From Candidatus Dadabacteria bacterium (GTDB lineage: Bacteria; Desulfobacterota_D; UBA1144; Nemesobacterales; Nemesobacteraceae), in NCBI GenBank assembly GCA_022822065.1, contig JAJECI010000007.1, positions 1-64,000 of the forward strand: 64,000 bases of DNA, in the 5' to 3' direction. The position numbers were made by a program, and so were the translations under genes. Below the pieces are notes generated by a model. It did no database searches and was not told the origin of the DNA. It saw nothing but the letters and a program-made list of their open reading frames with translations. Of this stretch, positions 56,033 to 64,000 are shown piece by piece (within the stretch, counting starts at the first letter, position 1; every line of letters begins with the position of its first letter).

Positions 56033-56272
56033 TTACTTTTTAAGTTTCTCCCATTGATCGTCCGTGTAGGTTTTTATAGAGATGGCGTGAATTTCGGATT
56101 CCATAGCGTCCCCGAGCGCCGCGTAAACAAGCTTGTGACGCTCAATAGGCGGCTTGCCCCTGAACTGTTCGGATACGACGACTGCCTGAAAATGCGTTCC
56201 GTCCCCTTCAACCTCGACAAATGACGCCTGAATACCCTGCTCTATCATCTCGCGAATCCGTTGCGTTTCCAT
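56033..56272 (-). CDS. BolA/IbaG-family protein
   Basis: A protein of about 79 residues that likely binds a [2Fe-2S] cluster with the Grx4 partner next to it. It has the BolA fold core: FVEVEGDGTHFQAVVVSEQF and RHKLVYAALGDAM, including the conserved His. I prefer ATG 56272; the ATG one codon earlier is equivalent. Together with grxD this indicates an Fe-S sensing or delivery unit. Confidence 0.9.
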   Translation of the reverse strand: METQRIREMIEQGIQASFVEVEGDGTHFQAVVVSEQFRGKPPIERHKLVYAALGDAMESEIHAISIKTYTDDQWEKLKK

Positions 56273-56399
56273 CACAGCGGGGAATTATATACGCATATCA
56301 GTACGTTTCCAAGAAAGGAAACCCAGCGCAAACTGCCTTGCAAAAATCCCCGGCTGTCTTATTCTTAATCTGTTCGAAAAAAGAGGTTTCCACACGCAG

Positions 56400-56843
56400 A
56401 TGAAAGTAAAAGAAATAATGAGCAGTCCCGCGGTCACCGCCAACGAGAACGACTCGCTTGAGCAGTGCGCGCGCAAGATGCTTGAGCTCAGAATCGACCA
56501 GCTTCCTGTGGTTAACGACGACGGAGCGCTCACAGGATTCATATCCGCAAGCGACTTCGTCGCCAAGAAAACCACCGTCTCCTTCTCGAGAACCGAAATC
56601 CTCGAACTCTTCGGACAGTGGTTTGACCAGGGAGAAATTGGAAAGATATACGAGGAAGCCGGACGCATCACCGTAAAGGAAGTAATGAGCAGCCCAGCTA
56701 TATCCATCGGCCCGGACGCATCGGTAAAAGATGTGTTCGAAGAATTAGCCGGAACCGGCTTCCACAGCGTTGTCGTGGTCGAGGAGGAAAAACCCGTGGG
56801 GCTCGTCTCGGTATCCGATTTTCTGAAACTGATCGTAAGATAA
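56400..56843 (+). CDS. Two-CBS-domain protein
   Basis: The 147 residues are essentially two CBS motifs: VKEIMSSPAVTANENDSL and VKEVMSSPAISIGPDASV, each followed by a hydrophobic strand ending VSDFL or ASDFV. CBS pairs bind adenosine nucleotides and sense energy state. There is no fused enzyme domain, so it should work through an unknown partner. It is divergent from bolA. Confidence 0.88.
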   Translation: MKVKEIMSSPAVTANENDSLEQCARKMLELRIDQLPVVNDDGALTGFISASDFVAKKTTVSFSRTEILELFGQWFDQGEIGKIYEEAGRITVKEVMSSPAISIGPDASVKDVFEELAGTGFHSVVVVEEEKPVGLVSVSDFLKLIVR

Positions 56844-56868
56844 TCCACCTTCGGCCCGCCGCGCCATC

Positions 56869-57237
56869 ATGAAAAGCTTCGGAGTTTCAAAGGAAAAACA
56901 GACGGCACTTGAGCGCGAAATGAAGCGTCTCGGCATAAGGGAAGAGGATATCGAGGAAACTTTCACGAGATCTTCGGGACCCGGCGGACAGAACGTAAAC
57001 AAGTTGGCCACCTGCGTTCACCTGCGACACCGCCCAAGCGGCATTAAGGTGAAGGTTATGAGGGAGCGCTCCCAGGCGCTTAACAGGTTCCTCGCGAGGA
57101 GAAGCCTCGTCGAGAAAATCGCGACGCAGATTCACGGAGAAGAATCCGCGGAAAGAAAAAAAGCGCGAAAAATAATAAAACAGAAAAAAAGAAGAAGAAG
57201 AAAGACGGCGAAAAAGCTTGCCGGGAACGCCCAATGA
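56869..57237 (+). CDS. Release-factor-like ribosome rescue protein, ArfB/C12orf65 type
   Basis: A 122-residue protein with the peptidyl-tRNA hydrolysis motif GGQ (39-41, in SGPGGQNVNK) and a lysine/arginine-rich tail (from about residue 95: RKKARKIIKQKKRRRRK). Release-factor recognition domains are absent. This suits proteins such as ArfB that free stalled ribosomes. Twenty-five bases separate it from the CBS gene. Confidence 0.87.
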   Translation: MKSFGVSKEKQTALEREMKRLGIREEDIEETFTRSSGPGGQNVNKLATCVHLRHRPSGIKVKVMRERSQALNRFLARRSLVEKIATQIHGEESAERKKARKIIKQKKRRRRKTAKKLAGNAQ

Positions 57238-57261
57238 TAAACCGCCAACTGTCGAGTGATA

Positions 57262-57786
57262 ATGAAAAAGAACCCTAGATTGCTTTGTCAATCATTGTGC
57301 TTAACGCTTCTTCTGCTGCTTTGCCTGACCTCGGCACGAGCCGAAACCCTGACCGGCAAGCCTTATGTAACAGACGGCGATACGGTCAAAATTTCGGGGG
57401 AACGGATCAGGCTTGAAGGAATTGACGCACCGGAAAGAAATCAGCGGTGCAAAGACGCCTCCGGAAAAGGCTACGACTGCGGACTTGTTTCAACCGCGGC
57501 TCTTAAAACCAAGATAGGGCGCAATTCCGTTACGTGCGAGGGCACAAAGCGCGACCGCTACGGACGCTTTCTCGGAATCTGCTACCTAAACGAGCTTGAC
57601 TTAAACGGCTGGATGGTCCGAAACGGCTACGCTCTCGCCTACACGCGCTACTCGCGCCGTTACGCCTCCGCCGAGCAGGAGGCCCGCGAAAACAGCCGCG
57701 GCCTGTGGGACGGGGAATTCGTCGCACCCTGGAACTGGCGAAGGGGAGAACGGCTCACGACCACGCCTCCACCTCCCAGTCAGTGA
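57262..57786 (+). CDS. Secreted thermonuclease-like protein (SNase domain)
   Basis: The 174-residue protein has a signal peptide (through about residue 27, SARA-ETLT) and an OB-fold nuclease domain. The signature RLEGIDAPE and the catalytic arginines around KRDRYGR are present, and YVTDGDTVKI starts the fold. It should cleave nucleic acids in the periplasm or outside. Of the ATG 57262 and GTG 57256 starts, the ATG has the better signal peptide. Confidence 0.9.
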   Translation: MKKNPRLLCQSLCLTLLLLLCLTSARAETLTGKPYVTDGDTVKISGERIRLEGIDAPERNQRCKDASGKGYDCGLVSTAALKTKIGRNSVTCEGTKRDRYGRFLGICYLNELDLNGWMVRNGYALAYTRYSRRYASAEQEARENSRGLWDGEFVAPWNWRRGERLTTTPPPPSQ

Positions 57787-57836
57787 GTCGGCTGTAAAGC
57801 GTTGAAAAACCAGAAGTTTGTGTCAATCTTACCTGC

Positions 57837-59117
57837 ATGGAAAACGAAACAGCAGATTCCCCCGAGGAAAGCCGCGGACTCTCCGAAGACTGGGTGGTTT
57901 TCGGACCGGCTTTCATCCTTATCGCCCTGGGACTTCTTTTTCCCTATCTTTCTCTTCCCAAGTTTTCGTGGACCCCGGATTCCGTAGGCAAGGTCTTAAC
58001 TGCAGAGAACATATTTCTTTCCCTCTCACTGGGAGTGGTCTTTTTGTTTTTCTCAAGCTTTGGAATCCGTATGATGGGCGGATCAGTCACCCGCTACGTC
58101 GCGGGCTTTCCCATAGTCTTCGCCCTTGCGTGGGCGTCCAAGTTTCTCGCCGGAAACGCAGTGGCCAAGGAATGGGGCGTAAGCTACGTCATCTTTGCCC
58201 TTTTAATCGGAATGTTCGTCGGCAACGTTTTCCCTAACCGCTTCCGAGAGGCGGTCCGCACCGAGTACTACATCAAGATCGGGCTCATAATCCTGGGCTC
58301 CGGCATCCTGTTCGGCAAGATACTCTCCGCGGGATCGGCGGGGATTCTGCAGGCCCTGTTCGTTGTGCTCGTCATCTGGTACGCATGCTACTGGATCTGC
58401 AGGAAGTTTGCTGTGGACTCCGAGTTTGCCGCCATGCTCTCCACGGCCGTTTCCATCTGCGGAGTCTCCGCAGCCATCGCCGCCTGCGGGGCCATAGGGG
58501 GAGACAGGAAAAAACTCTCCTACGTAACTTCTCTCGTCCTCATAGTGGCCGTCCCCATGATGCTGATCATGCCATGGGCCGTAGAGCATTTCCAGATTCC
58601 CGCGGTGATCGGAGGGGCATGGATCGGAGGAACCATTGACACCACCGGAGCCGTGGTGGCCGCAGGGGAACTGGTGGGAGAGTCGGCAATGAACGCCGCC
58701 GTGGTGGTGAAGTTTTCGCAGAACGCCATGCTTGGTCTCGCGGCGTTTGCTCTTTCTCTTTGGTGGACATTCCGCCAGGGCGCGGATGAAGGAGTAAAGC
58801 CGTCGGCAGGGGTAATCTGGGATCGCTTTCCGAAGTTCATTCTGGGTTTCATGGCTGCATCGCTTCTTTTTTCCTTCGTCGTGGGAGACGACCTCGTCTC
58901 GCAGACAAAAGGGCTCATGAAAGGACTTCGGGGCTGGTGGTTCGCCCTTGCTTTTGTCTGCATAGGTCTTGAGACCCGCCTTTCCACTTTGGTCGGCATG
59001 GAGGAAGGCCGCCCAGCCTATGCGTTTCTCATAGCGCAGGGAATGAACGTCATCTGGACACTGATAGTGGCGTGGATTCTCTTCGGCGGTTTATTATTCC
59101 CCGCCCCCGTTCTATAA
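57837..59117 (+). CDS. YeiH-family (UPF0324) putative permease
   Basis: A 426-residue, highly hydrophobic protein with about ten membrane segments, including SICGVSAAIAACGAIGGDRK, a signature of the UPF0324 family (PF03601). It has been proposed as a sulfate or sulfite exporter in some relatives. The substrate here is not shown. There is no strong ribosome site before ATG 57837. It stands alone between the nuclease and quinone oxidoreductase genes. Confidence 0.87.
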   Translation: MENETADSPEESRGLSEDWVVFGPAFILIALGLLFPYLSLPKFSWTPDSVGKVLTAENIFLSLSLGVVFLFFSSFGIRMMGGSVTRYVAGFPIVFALAWASKFLAGNAVAKEWGVSYVIFALLIGMFVGNVFPNRFREAVRTEYYIKIGLIILGSGILFGKILSAGSAGILQALFVVLVIWYACYWICRKFAVDSEFAAMLSTAVSICGVSAAIAACGAIGGDRKKLSYVTSLVLIVAVPMMLIMPWAVEHFQIPAVIGGAWIGGTIDTTGAVVAAGELVGESAMNAAVVVKFSQNAMLGLAAFALSLWWTFRQGADEGVKPSAGVIWDRFPKFILGFMAASLLFSFVVGDDLVSQTKGLMKGLRGWWFALAFVCIGLETRLSTLVGMEEGRPAYAFLIAQGMNVIWTLIVAWILFGGLLFPAPVL

Positions 59118-59237
59118 AAGCGTTTTGATCCTGCCGGGGGTTCCGACAACACTTGGCACGTGTTAAGTTCTTGTTATTGCCAAACCCTCAAAGCCAAGTA
59201 CCTTAATCCGACAAATATCCACAAGGAGCACAGATAA

Positions 59238-60233
59238 ATGAAAGCTGTTATCTATCACGAATTCGGAGAAACCGATGTTCTTAAATACGAAGAGGTAAGC
59301 AGACCGGAACTTGGACCTGGAGAAGTCCTGATAGAGGTAAAATCCTCCTCTATAAACTTCATCGATCTCAGGCTCAGAAGCGGGAAATCGCCCCGTCCAG
59401 TGCCCCTGCCGCACGTGGGGGGAGTGGACGTGGCAGGAATTGTCTGCGAGAAAAGCGATGACGTATCTAACGTGGAAACTGGCGACCGGGTCATGATCAT
59501 GCCGGCCGTGCGCTCAGAGAGGGGACTTGAAATAGTCGGGGTAAACCTCCACGGAGGATTCGCTGAATACATAAAGATACCTTCATCTAACGTGGTATCG
59601 ATTCCCGAAGGACTCTCCTTCGATGACGCCGCGACCCTTCCAACCTGTTACGTCACCGCCTGGTACGGCTTCTGCGAAAGAGCTAATATCACCAAGGGGG
59701 AGACGGTGCTCGTGCACGCAGCGGGAAGCGGAACGGGAAGCGCCGCTATCCAAGTCGCCAAGCTCTTCGATTCTTTTGTGATAGCTACTGCGGGAAGCGA
59801 CGAAAAGCTTGAGAAGGCAAAAGAGATCGGGGCCGACATCACCATAAACTACAACTCCTCGGATCTCGGAGAGGAACTCAAGCAGGTTACCAAGACACAT
59901 AAGATAAATATGATCTTCGATCCGGTGGGAGCCTCTGTCTGGAAGGAAAATACGCAGTATCTGGCTCCCGGGGGAAAACTTCTGCTGATCGGAGTCGCGG
60001 GAGGCGGAGCTACGGAAGCAGCCATCGGCCCGCTTATCATGAAAGATCTCTCCGTGCTGGGAGTAACGGTGTTTAACGCCCGGGCGGAACACTTTGAGAA
60101 AGTCGCACAGCTTACCGAGGAAGGTGCCCTGAAACCTTCGATACACAGCAGGTTTCACCTGAGCGAAGCGGCGGCGGCGCAGAAAATTCTCGAAGACCGC
60201 CAGCAGTTCGGAAAAGTCATTCTGAACCCGTAA
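59238..60233 (+). CDS. Quinone oxidoreductase/zinc-type alcohol dehydrogenase family
   Basis: The 331-residue protein has the MDR fold: GroES-like N-terminal domain and a Rossmann domain with VLVHAAGSGTGSAAIQVAKL. No zinc cysteine/histidine set is visible, so it is the quinone-oxidoreductase type using NAD(P)H. The ribosome site AAGGAGC lies upstream of ATG 59238. The substrate is unknown. Confidence 0.87.
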   Translation: MKAVIYHEFGETDVLKYEEVSRPELGPGEVLIEVKSSSINFIDLRLRSGKSPRPVPLPHVGGVDVAGIVCEKSDDVSNVETGDRVMIMPAVRSERGLEIVGVNLHGGFAEYIKIPSSNVVSIPEGLSFDDAATLPTCYVTAWYGFCERANITKGETVLVHAAGSGTGSAAIQVAKLFDSFVIATAGSDEKLEKAKEIGADITINYNSSDLGEELKQVTKTHKINMIFDPVGASVWKENTQYLAPGGKLLLIGVAGGGATEAAIGPLIMKDLSVLGVTVFNARAEHFEKVAQLTEEGALKPSIHSRFHLSEAAAAQKILEDRQQFGKVILNP

Positions 60234-60253
60234 GGAAAAGCCTGATTTTCAAG

Positions 60254-61108
60254 GTGAGTATCAAAAATCTGTTCGCGGCACTTCTGCTCGCCCTAGCCGC
60301 CGCGCCGGTTGCGGGCTTGGCAAAGCCGCCCTGCCCAAAAAGCATAATATCGCTCACCTTAGCCTCAGACGAAATCCTGGTTGACATAGTCCGTGACAGA
60401 AAAAAAATAGCTGCTCTTACCTATTTTTCGACCGACCCGCTGATTTCAAACGTGGTGGAAAAAGCGCGGGGAATTCCCCAGGTCCAGGCAAACCTCGAAC
60501 AGGTAATCGCAAAATCCCCGGATCTCGTGATAGTCGCAAGCCACACCAATCCGAACATACGCGCGCACCTTGAGGCAGCAGAAATAAAGGTACTGGCGCT
60601 CCATGAAATCGTCTCGCTTGAGAGCATAAAAAAGAATATAGAACTGGTTGGAGGGGCCGTCTGCGAGGAAGCAGCGGCAAAAAGCCTCGTAGAAAAAATG
60701 GAGAGACAGATTGGGGATGCCAAGGCAAGGATTCCGCCTCACGCGAAAGCCCCGACGGTTCTTTTTTACGGAGCCCCCGGGTTCACGGTCGGCAAACGCT
60801 CAACCATAAACGACATAATAGAGAGTTCCGGAGCCATTAACCTCCCGGCACGCCTAGGGCTAAGCGGATACAGCAACATATCTACCGAATACGTAATCCA
60901 GAACAACCCTGACCTGGTGCTTACAAGTAGTTATAATCCTTCTCACCCGGATTTTGTCGGCCAGATGTTCAAAAATTCCGCGTTCAAAGACAAAAAGATC
61001 ATAGTCATCGCGGGAAAACATCTCGACGCCGCGTCTCATTATGCGGCACGGGCCGTAACTGATCTGGTGAACCTGATATTCAGAACAGAGAACAATGCCG
61101 ACCGGTAA
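60254..61108 (+). CDS. Fe/cobalamin-type ABC transporter binding protein
   Basis: The 284-residue binding protein starts at GTG 60254 and has a signal peptide ending near LAK-PP. IISLTLASDEILVDIV and DLVIVASHTNPNIRAHLEAA resemble BtuF/FhuD-type proteins. It has a large alpha/beta fold suited to chelated iron or cobalamin, but the ligand cannot be determined; no cobalamin riboswitch is visible. It overlaps the permease gene by 14 bases. Confidence 0.88.
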   Translation: MSIKNLFAALLLALAAAPVAGLAKPPCPKSIISLTLASDEILVDIVRDRKKIAALTYFSTDPLISNVVEKARGIPQVQANLEQVIAKSPDLVIVASHTNPNIRAHLEAAEIKVLALHEIVSLESIKKNIELVGGAVCEEAAAKSLVEKMERQIGDAKARIPPHAKAPTVLFYGAPGFTVGKRSTINDIIESSGAINLPARLGLSGYSNISTEYVIQNNPDLVLTSSYNPSHPDFVGQMFKNSAFKDKKIIVIAGKHLDAASHYAARAVTDLVNLIFRTENNADR

Positions 61109-62132
61109 GAAAACGCTCTCCGTATACGCAGTACTTGCCTCCCTGCTCTTGTTGACCGTCGTCGTGTGCGTATCGCTCGGGACGGTGAGCGTTCCGTTTG
61201 ACAAGGTAATCAGCGTGATAGCCGGCAAGCTGCTCTGGCTTGATACAGGAGCGGGAATCGAAAAATCACAGGAACTCATCGTCTGGGACGTGAGGCTCCC
61301 TAGGGTTCTTCTCGCCGCCACCATAGGAGGGGGACTCTCAATTGTGGGAGCGGTAATGCAGGCGATGTTCAGGAACCCCCTGGCCGAACCCGGAATACTC
61401 GGCTGGTCAAGTGGAGGAGCTTTTTTCGCCGTTCTGGCGATCTACACCGGCATTCATCAGCAGTGGTTTCTCTTGCTCCCGCTTGCGGCGTTCGCAGGCA
61501 CCCTTCTCACGGCATACGCGGTCTACGGAATATCACGCTACAGGGGTTTTGTCGAGAATACGACGCTTCTTCTCTGCGGGGTGGCGCTTGGAACACTCTT
61601 CGTTTCTCTCACGACTTTCGTACTTTCGGTATCAAACGCGTGGTCAATGAAGGAAATGCTTTTCTGGATAATGGGCGGAGTCGACTCACGCACCTGGACG
61701 CATTTCGCAATGGCCGCGGTGCCCGTGCTTGCCGCCTCGGTCATACTGCTTTTCTACGCTAAGAACCTAAACGCAAGGCTCCTCGGCTACGAGACGGCAA
61801 AGACTGTCGGCATTGACATAGAGAAAACAACCAAGCACCTCATAGTTCTGAGTTCCCTCATAGTCGGAGCAAGCGTGGCGGTAAGCGGCATCGTGGGATT
61901 CGTCGGACTTATAATTCCGCACTCAGTAAGACTGCTGATCGGTGTGGATCATCGCCGGCTCCTGCCCGCGAGTTTTATCGCAGGGGCCATATTTCTGCCC
62001 GCAGCGGACCTTATAGCAAGAACCGTCATGAGCCCTCAGGAACTTCGCCTCGGAGTAATCACTTCCTTCATCGGAGTTCCTTTCTTCGTGTTTCTGCTGA
62101 GGAGAAATTTCAGCGGGAGAGGAATCGCGTAG
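61095..62132 (+). CDS. FecCD/BtuC-family ABC permease
   Basis: The permease subunit of the importer. The 345 residues form about ten membrane helices, with RLPRVLLAATIGGGLSIVGAVMQAMFRNPLAEPGILG near residue 75 and GFVGLIIPHSVRLLIG, the conserved coupling region. It overlaps the binding protein upstream and is separated by one base from the ATPase. Confidence 0.92.
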   Translation: MPTGKKTLSVYAVLASLLLLTVVVCVSLGTVSVPFDKVISVIAGKLLWLDTGAGIEKSQELIVWDVRLPRVLLAATIGGGLSIVGAVMQAMFRNPLAEPGILGWSSGGAFFAVLAIYTGIHQQWFLLLPLAAFAGTLLTAYAVYGISRYRGFVENTTLLLCGVALGTLFVSLTTFVLSVSNAWSMKEMLFWIMGGVDSRTWTHFAMAAVPVLAASVILLFYAKNLNARLLGYETAKTVGIDIEKTTKHLIVLSSLIVGASVAVSGIVGFVGLIIPHSVRLLIGVDHRRLLPASFIAGAIFLPAADLIARTVMSPQELRLGVITSFIGVPFFVFLLRRNFSGRGIA

Positions 62133-62133
62133 A

Positions 62134-62907
62134 ATGCAGAAAGAAAAACAATCCGTAAAAGTATCGGGTCTGAGTTACAGCGTAAACGGAAAGACCATAC
62201 TCGCCGATGCAAGCTTTGAGATTGAAAGAAACGAATTCTTGGGAATAGTCGGCCCCAACGGCGCGGGGAAATCCACGCTTCTCAGGCTCCTTACCCGCAT
62301 ACTCAATCCTACCGAAGGCTGTATCCTGCTCGACGGAGAAGACCTCTCCCGATACGAAGCAAAAGAGCTTTACAAAAAAGTATCGTTTCTCCCCCAGACC
62401 TCGTATTTCGATTTTCCCCTCAGCGTACTTGAGGTAGTGCTTACGGGAAGGTATCCGTACTTGGGGATTTTCGAGAGCGAAAGCAAAGAGGACATAAAGC
62501 GCGCCGAGAACTGTCTCTCGCTTGTAGACATGGGAGGGTTTTCTCAAAGAAAAATAACGACGCTTTCAGGGGGCGAGCAGCAGAGAGTCTCGCTCGCTAG
62601 AGTGCTTGCGCAGGAAACGGATTTCATTTTCCTTGACGAACCTTCCTCACACCTTGACATACATCACAAGTTCGCCCTCATCGAACTGCTGAGATCGCTC
62701 GCGCGGAAAGGAAAAGGGATAGCGGCCGTTCTCCATGATCTTGATCTTGCGAGCAGGTTCTGCGACAGGATTCTTGTGCTTGAAGACGGGCGGACAACAG
62801 CTCTGGGAGAACCGCCGCAGGTGTTTTCCGAAAAACTTCTTTCATCGGTATTCAAGGTAAGAGGTTCATGGGACCCCCAAAGCGGAAATCTTCTTGTTTT
62901 CCGGTGA
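62134..62907 (+). CDS. ABC transporter ATPase, BtuD/FecE type
   Basis: The ATPase subunit completes the import system. The 257 residues have Walker A GPNGAGKST, signature LSGGEQQRV, Walker B FIFLDEPSSHLD and the switch His in AVLHDLDLA. It belongs to the iron-chelate/cobalamin class. The three genes form one compact operon. Confidence 0.93.
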   Translation: MQKEKQSVKVSGLSYSVNGKTILADASFEIERNEFLGIVGPNGAGKSTLLRLLTRILNPTEGCILLDGEDLSRYEAKELYKKVSFLPQTSYFDFPLSVLEVVLTGRYPYLGIFESESKEDIKRAENCLSLVDMGGFSQRKITTLSGGEQQRVSLARVLAQETDFIFLDEPSSHLDIHHKFALIELLRSLARKGKGIAAVLHDLDLASRFCDRILVLEDGRTTALGEPPQVFSEKLLSSVFKVRGSWDPQSGNLLVFR

Positions 62908-62954
62908 ATTCAGAAGGCGTAAAAACCCCTTTTTACATTTTTCAGACCGATAAT

Positions 62955-62982
62955 TTGACAAAAAAATTCGATTAACTATATT
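62955..62982 (+). promoter_or_regulatory. Promoter of the CAT-anticodon tRNA
   Basis: A perfect TTGACA (62955-62960), a 16-base spacer and TATATT (62977-62982), 20 bases before the tRNA at 63002. It may also serve the gene at 63204. Confidence 0.65.
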
Positions 62983-63001
62983 CTGTTGCCTAGTTTTATT
63001 A

Positions 63002-63075
<74 letters not shown>

Positions 63076-63203
63076 GAATTGAGAAATAAAGGCCATGTGG
63101 GTCAATTATAAAGAAAACCGAAGCAACCCCCTCCAAAAGCCCGACAATATTACTTTTTCCTCTAAAAGGCACGTTGAGATCGCTTCGCCTGAAGTAAGGA
63201 ATT

Positions 63204-63902
63204 ATGCAAGAACATATTGAAAGCCTGCAGAAGCTTCAGACAGTTGACTTGAGAATCAGAGAGTTAACGGAAGGGCTCACAAGATATCCAAACGAAATTA
63301 ACAACCTCAAAAAAGATCTTCTGGAAAAAGAAGGATCAATAAAGCTAAAGGAAACCAACCTCGCGGAACTCAAGACGCAAAGAGACGACCTTGAGTCCTC
63401 GCTTCTCTCCAATCAGGAATCCATAAAAAAATCCGAGGAAAGGTTGTTTGCCATAAAAACCCACAAGGAATACGAGGCTCTTCAGAAGGAAATAACCGAT
63501 ACCAGAAGGGAAAACCTCGAGATAGAGGACCGGACGATCTTGGTAATGACAGAGATTGAAGAAACCGAGTCGGCGCTCGCTGAAGAAAAGGAAAACTACG
63601 CGTCCCTAGAAGGGCAATACGCACAGGAGATCGCAGAAAAAGAAAAAAAGATTGAAGAACTAGAGATTTCCCGTAAACCGGCGGAGAAGGAAAAAAGTGA
63701 AATCCTATCCACTATAGACCCGAAAGTACTTCCGCTTTACGAAAAAATCTTCAAAAGAAACGGCAGGGCGCTTGCGCTTGCCGAAAACGAGAAATGCACA
63801 AGCTGCAACATGAACATCCCGCCTCAGCTCTACAATGAAGTACTGAAGCGGACAAAGCTGATTCAGTGCCCGAACTGCAAGAAGATTCTTTACACTAAGT
63901 AA
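63204..63902 (+). CDS. Coiled-coil C4 zinc-ribbon protein (DUF164/CdsZ family)
   Basis: A 232-residue protein. Long charged coiled coils span about residues 5-175, then a C-terminal zinc ribbon has CTSCNMNIPP and CPNCKKIL (two CxxC pairs). This fits the widespread DUF164 family, thought to bind nucleic acid, with no settled role. AAGGAA lies ahead of the ATG. RNase HI begins just downstream, a common pairing. Confidence 0.88.
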   Translation: MQEHIESLQKLQTVDLRIRELTEGLTRYPNEINNLKKDLLEKEGSIKLKETNLAELKTQRDDLESSLLSNQESIKKSEERLFAIKTHKEYEALQKEITDTRRENLEIEDRTILVMTEIEETESALAEEKENYASLEGQYAQEIAEKEKKIEELEISRKPAEKEKSEILSTIDPKVLPLYEKIFKRNGRALALAENEKCTSCNMNIPPQLYNEVLKRTKLIQCPNCKKILYTK

Positions 63903-63930
63903 CCGTTCAAATGGTTACCCGCTTAAGGAC

Positions 63931-64000
63931 ATGCCCCCGGGAAAAACAACCGAAGTCTACATAGACGGAGCGTCAAGGGGAAACCCAGGAGAATCCGGCA
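63931..64000 (+). CDS. Ribonuclease HI, 5' end only
   Basis: The window ends 23 codons into this gene. The visible part, MPPGKTTEVYIDGASRGNPGES, matches the N-terminal strand of RNase HI and its first catalytic aspartate in YIDGASRGNPG. RNase HI cleaves the RNA of RNA-DNA hybrids. ATG 63931 follows TTAAGGAC. Confidence 0.8.
   Translation, partial: MPPGKTTEVYIDGASRGNPGESG

Noticed and set aside
57181-57230. A-rich run in the ribosome-rescue gene as a slippage site
   Set aside because: The run encodes the expected lysine/arginine tail and no alternative frame gives a sensible product.
59154-59170. TGGCACG half of a sigma54 promoter before the quinone oxidoreductase
   Set aside because: The -24 box is perfect but the -12 box reads AAGTT instead of TTGCW with GT in place of GC.

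Overview
This 64 kb window is a chromosomal segment from a Gram-negative (diderm) bacterium. The evidence is a TonB-dependent receptor, a secretin-based type II secretion operon, an outer-membrane barrel protein, lipoproteins and a phosphatidylethanolamine pathway. Most genes share a mid-GC style rich in AGA/AGG and ATA codons. The gene content (NtrBC, clustered gsp genes, gyrA without gyrB, ilvN-ilvC-psd-pssA) recalls deltaproteobacteria-like or Dadabacteria-like lineages. That placement is an inference from gene content only.

Region 1 (1-3.9 kb) looks foreign. A complete IS30-type insertion sequence with recognisable terminal inverted repeats is followed by an AT-rich spacer and a SulP-STAS-cyclic-nucleotide-domain transporter whose GC and codon use are clearly higher than its neighbours. 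Region 2 (3.9-14.6 kb) holds a DUF3426 protein, an outer-membrane barrel protein, a MoxR ATPase/VWA pair joined by a slippery A10 run, and then a mostly minus-strand block: mltG-proB, a sirtuin, a GST, a thioesterase and gyrA. Region 3 (14.8-19.1 kb) carries a cysteine-rich lipoprotein and a tight rsmD-coaD-aminotransferase run ending in a substrate-binding-type protein that lacks a signal peptide. Two near-identical tRNA-Ala genes follow, each with its own promoter.

Region 4 (19.4-26.2 kb) is a nitrogen-control block: homoserine dehydrogenase overlapping ntrB, then ntrC, then (beyond convergent rnc) glnB and glnA. A textbook NtrC-type inverted repeat lies in the rnc/glnB intergenic region. 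Region 5 (26.3-35.8 kb) is a nine-gene type II secretion operon, gspC-D-E-F-G-H-I-J-K, transcribed leftward and lacking gspL, gspM and gspO. Region 6 (36-42.4 kb) has a divergent pair of poorly characterised genes (BtrH-like cysteine acyltransferase/peptidase and DUF1152), a small lipoprotein, the stump of a lost dicarboxylate symporter overlapping ruvX, a hydrolase and a TonB receptor that may start at AUU.

Region 7 (42.5-49.9 kb) contains the trigger factor-clpP-clpX operon, a cytochrome c-FTR1 iron permease, a truncated porin remnant, tRNA-Lys and tRNA-Leu, and an MscS channel whose promoter position predicts a leaderless mRNA. Region 8 (49.9-64 kb) has an M16 peptidase, the ilvN-ilvC-psd-pssA operon, a grxD/bolA Fe-S pair, CBS and ribosome-rescue genes, a secreted nuclease, a YeiH-family permease, a quinone oxidoreductase, a complete Fe/cobalamin-type ABC importer, a CAT-anticodon tRNA, a coiled-coil zinc-ribbon protein and the first codons of an RNase HI. 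I found no CRISPR array, no rRNA and no obvious prophage. No single wholly new system stands out. The best leads are the BtrH/DUF1152 pair, the possible MoxR-VWA frameshift fusion, the nitrogen-control site and the unusual translation starts.
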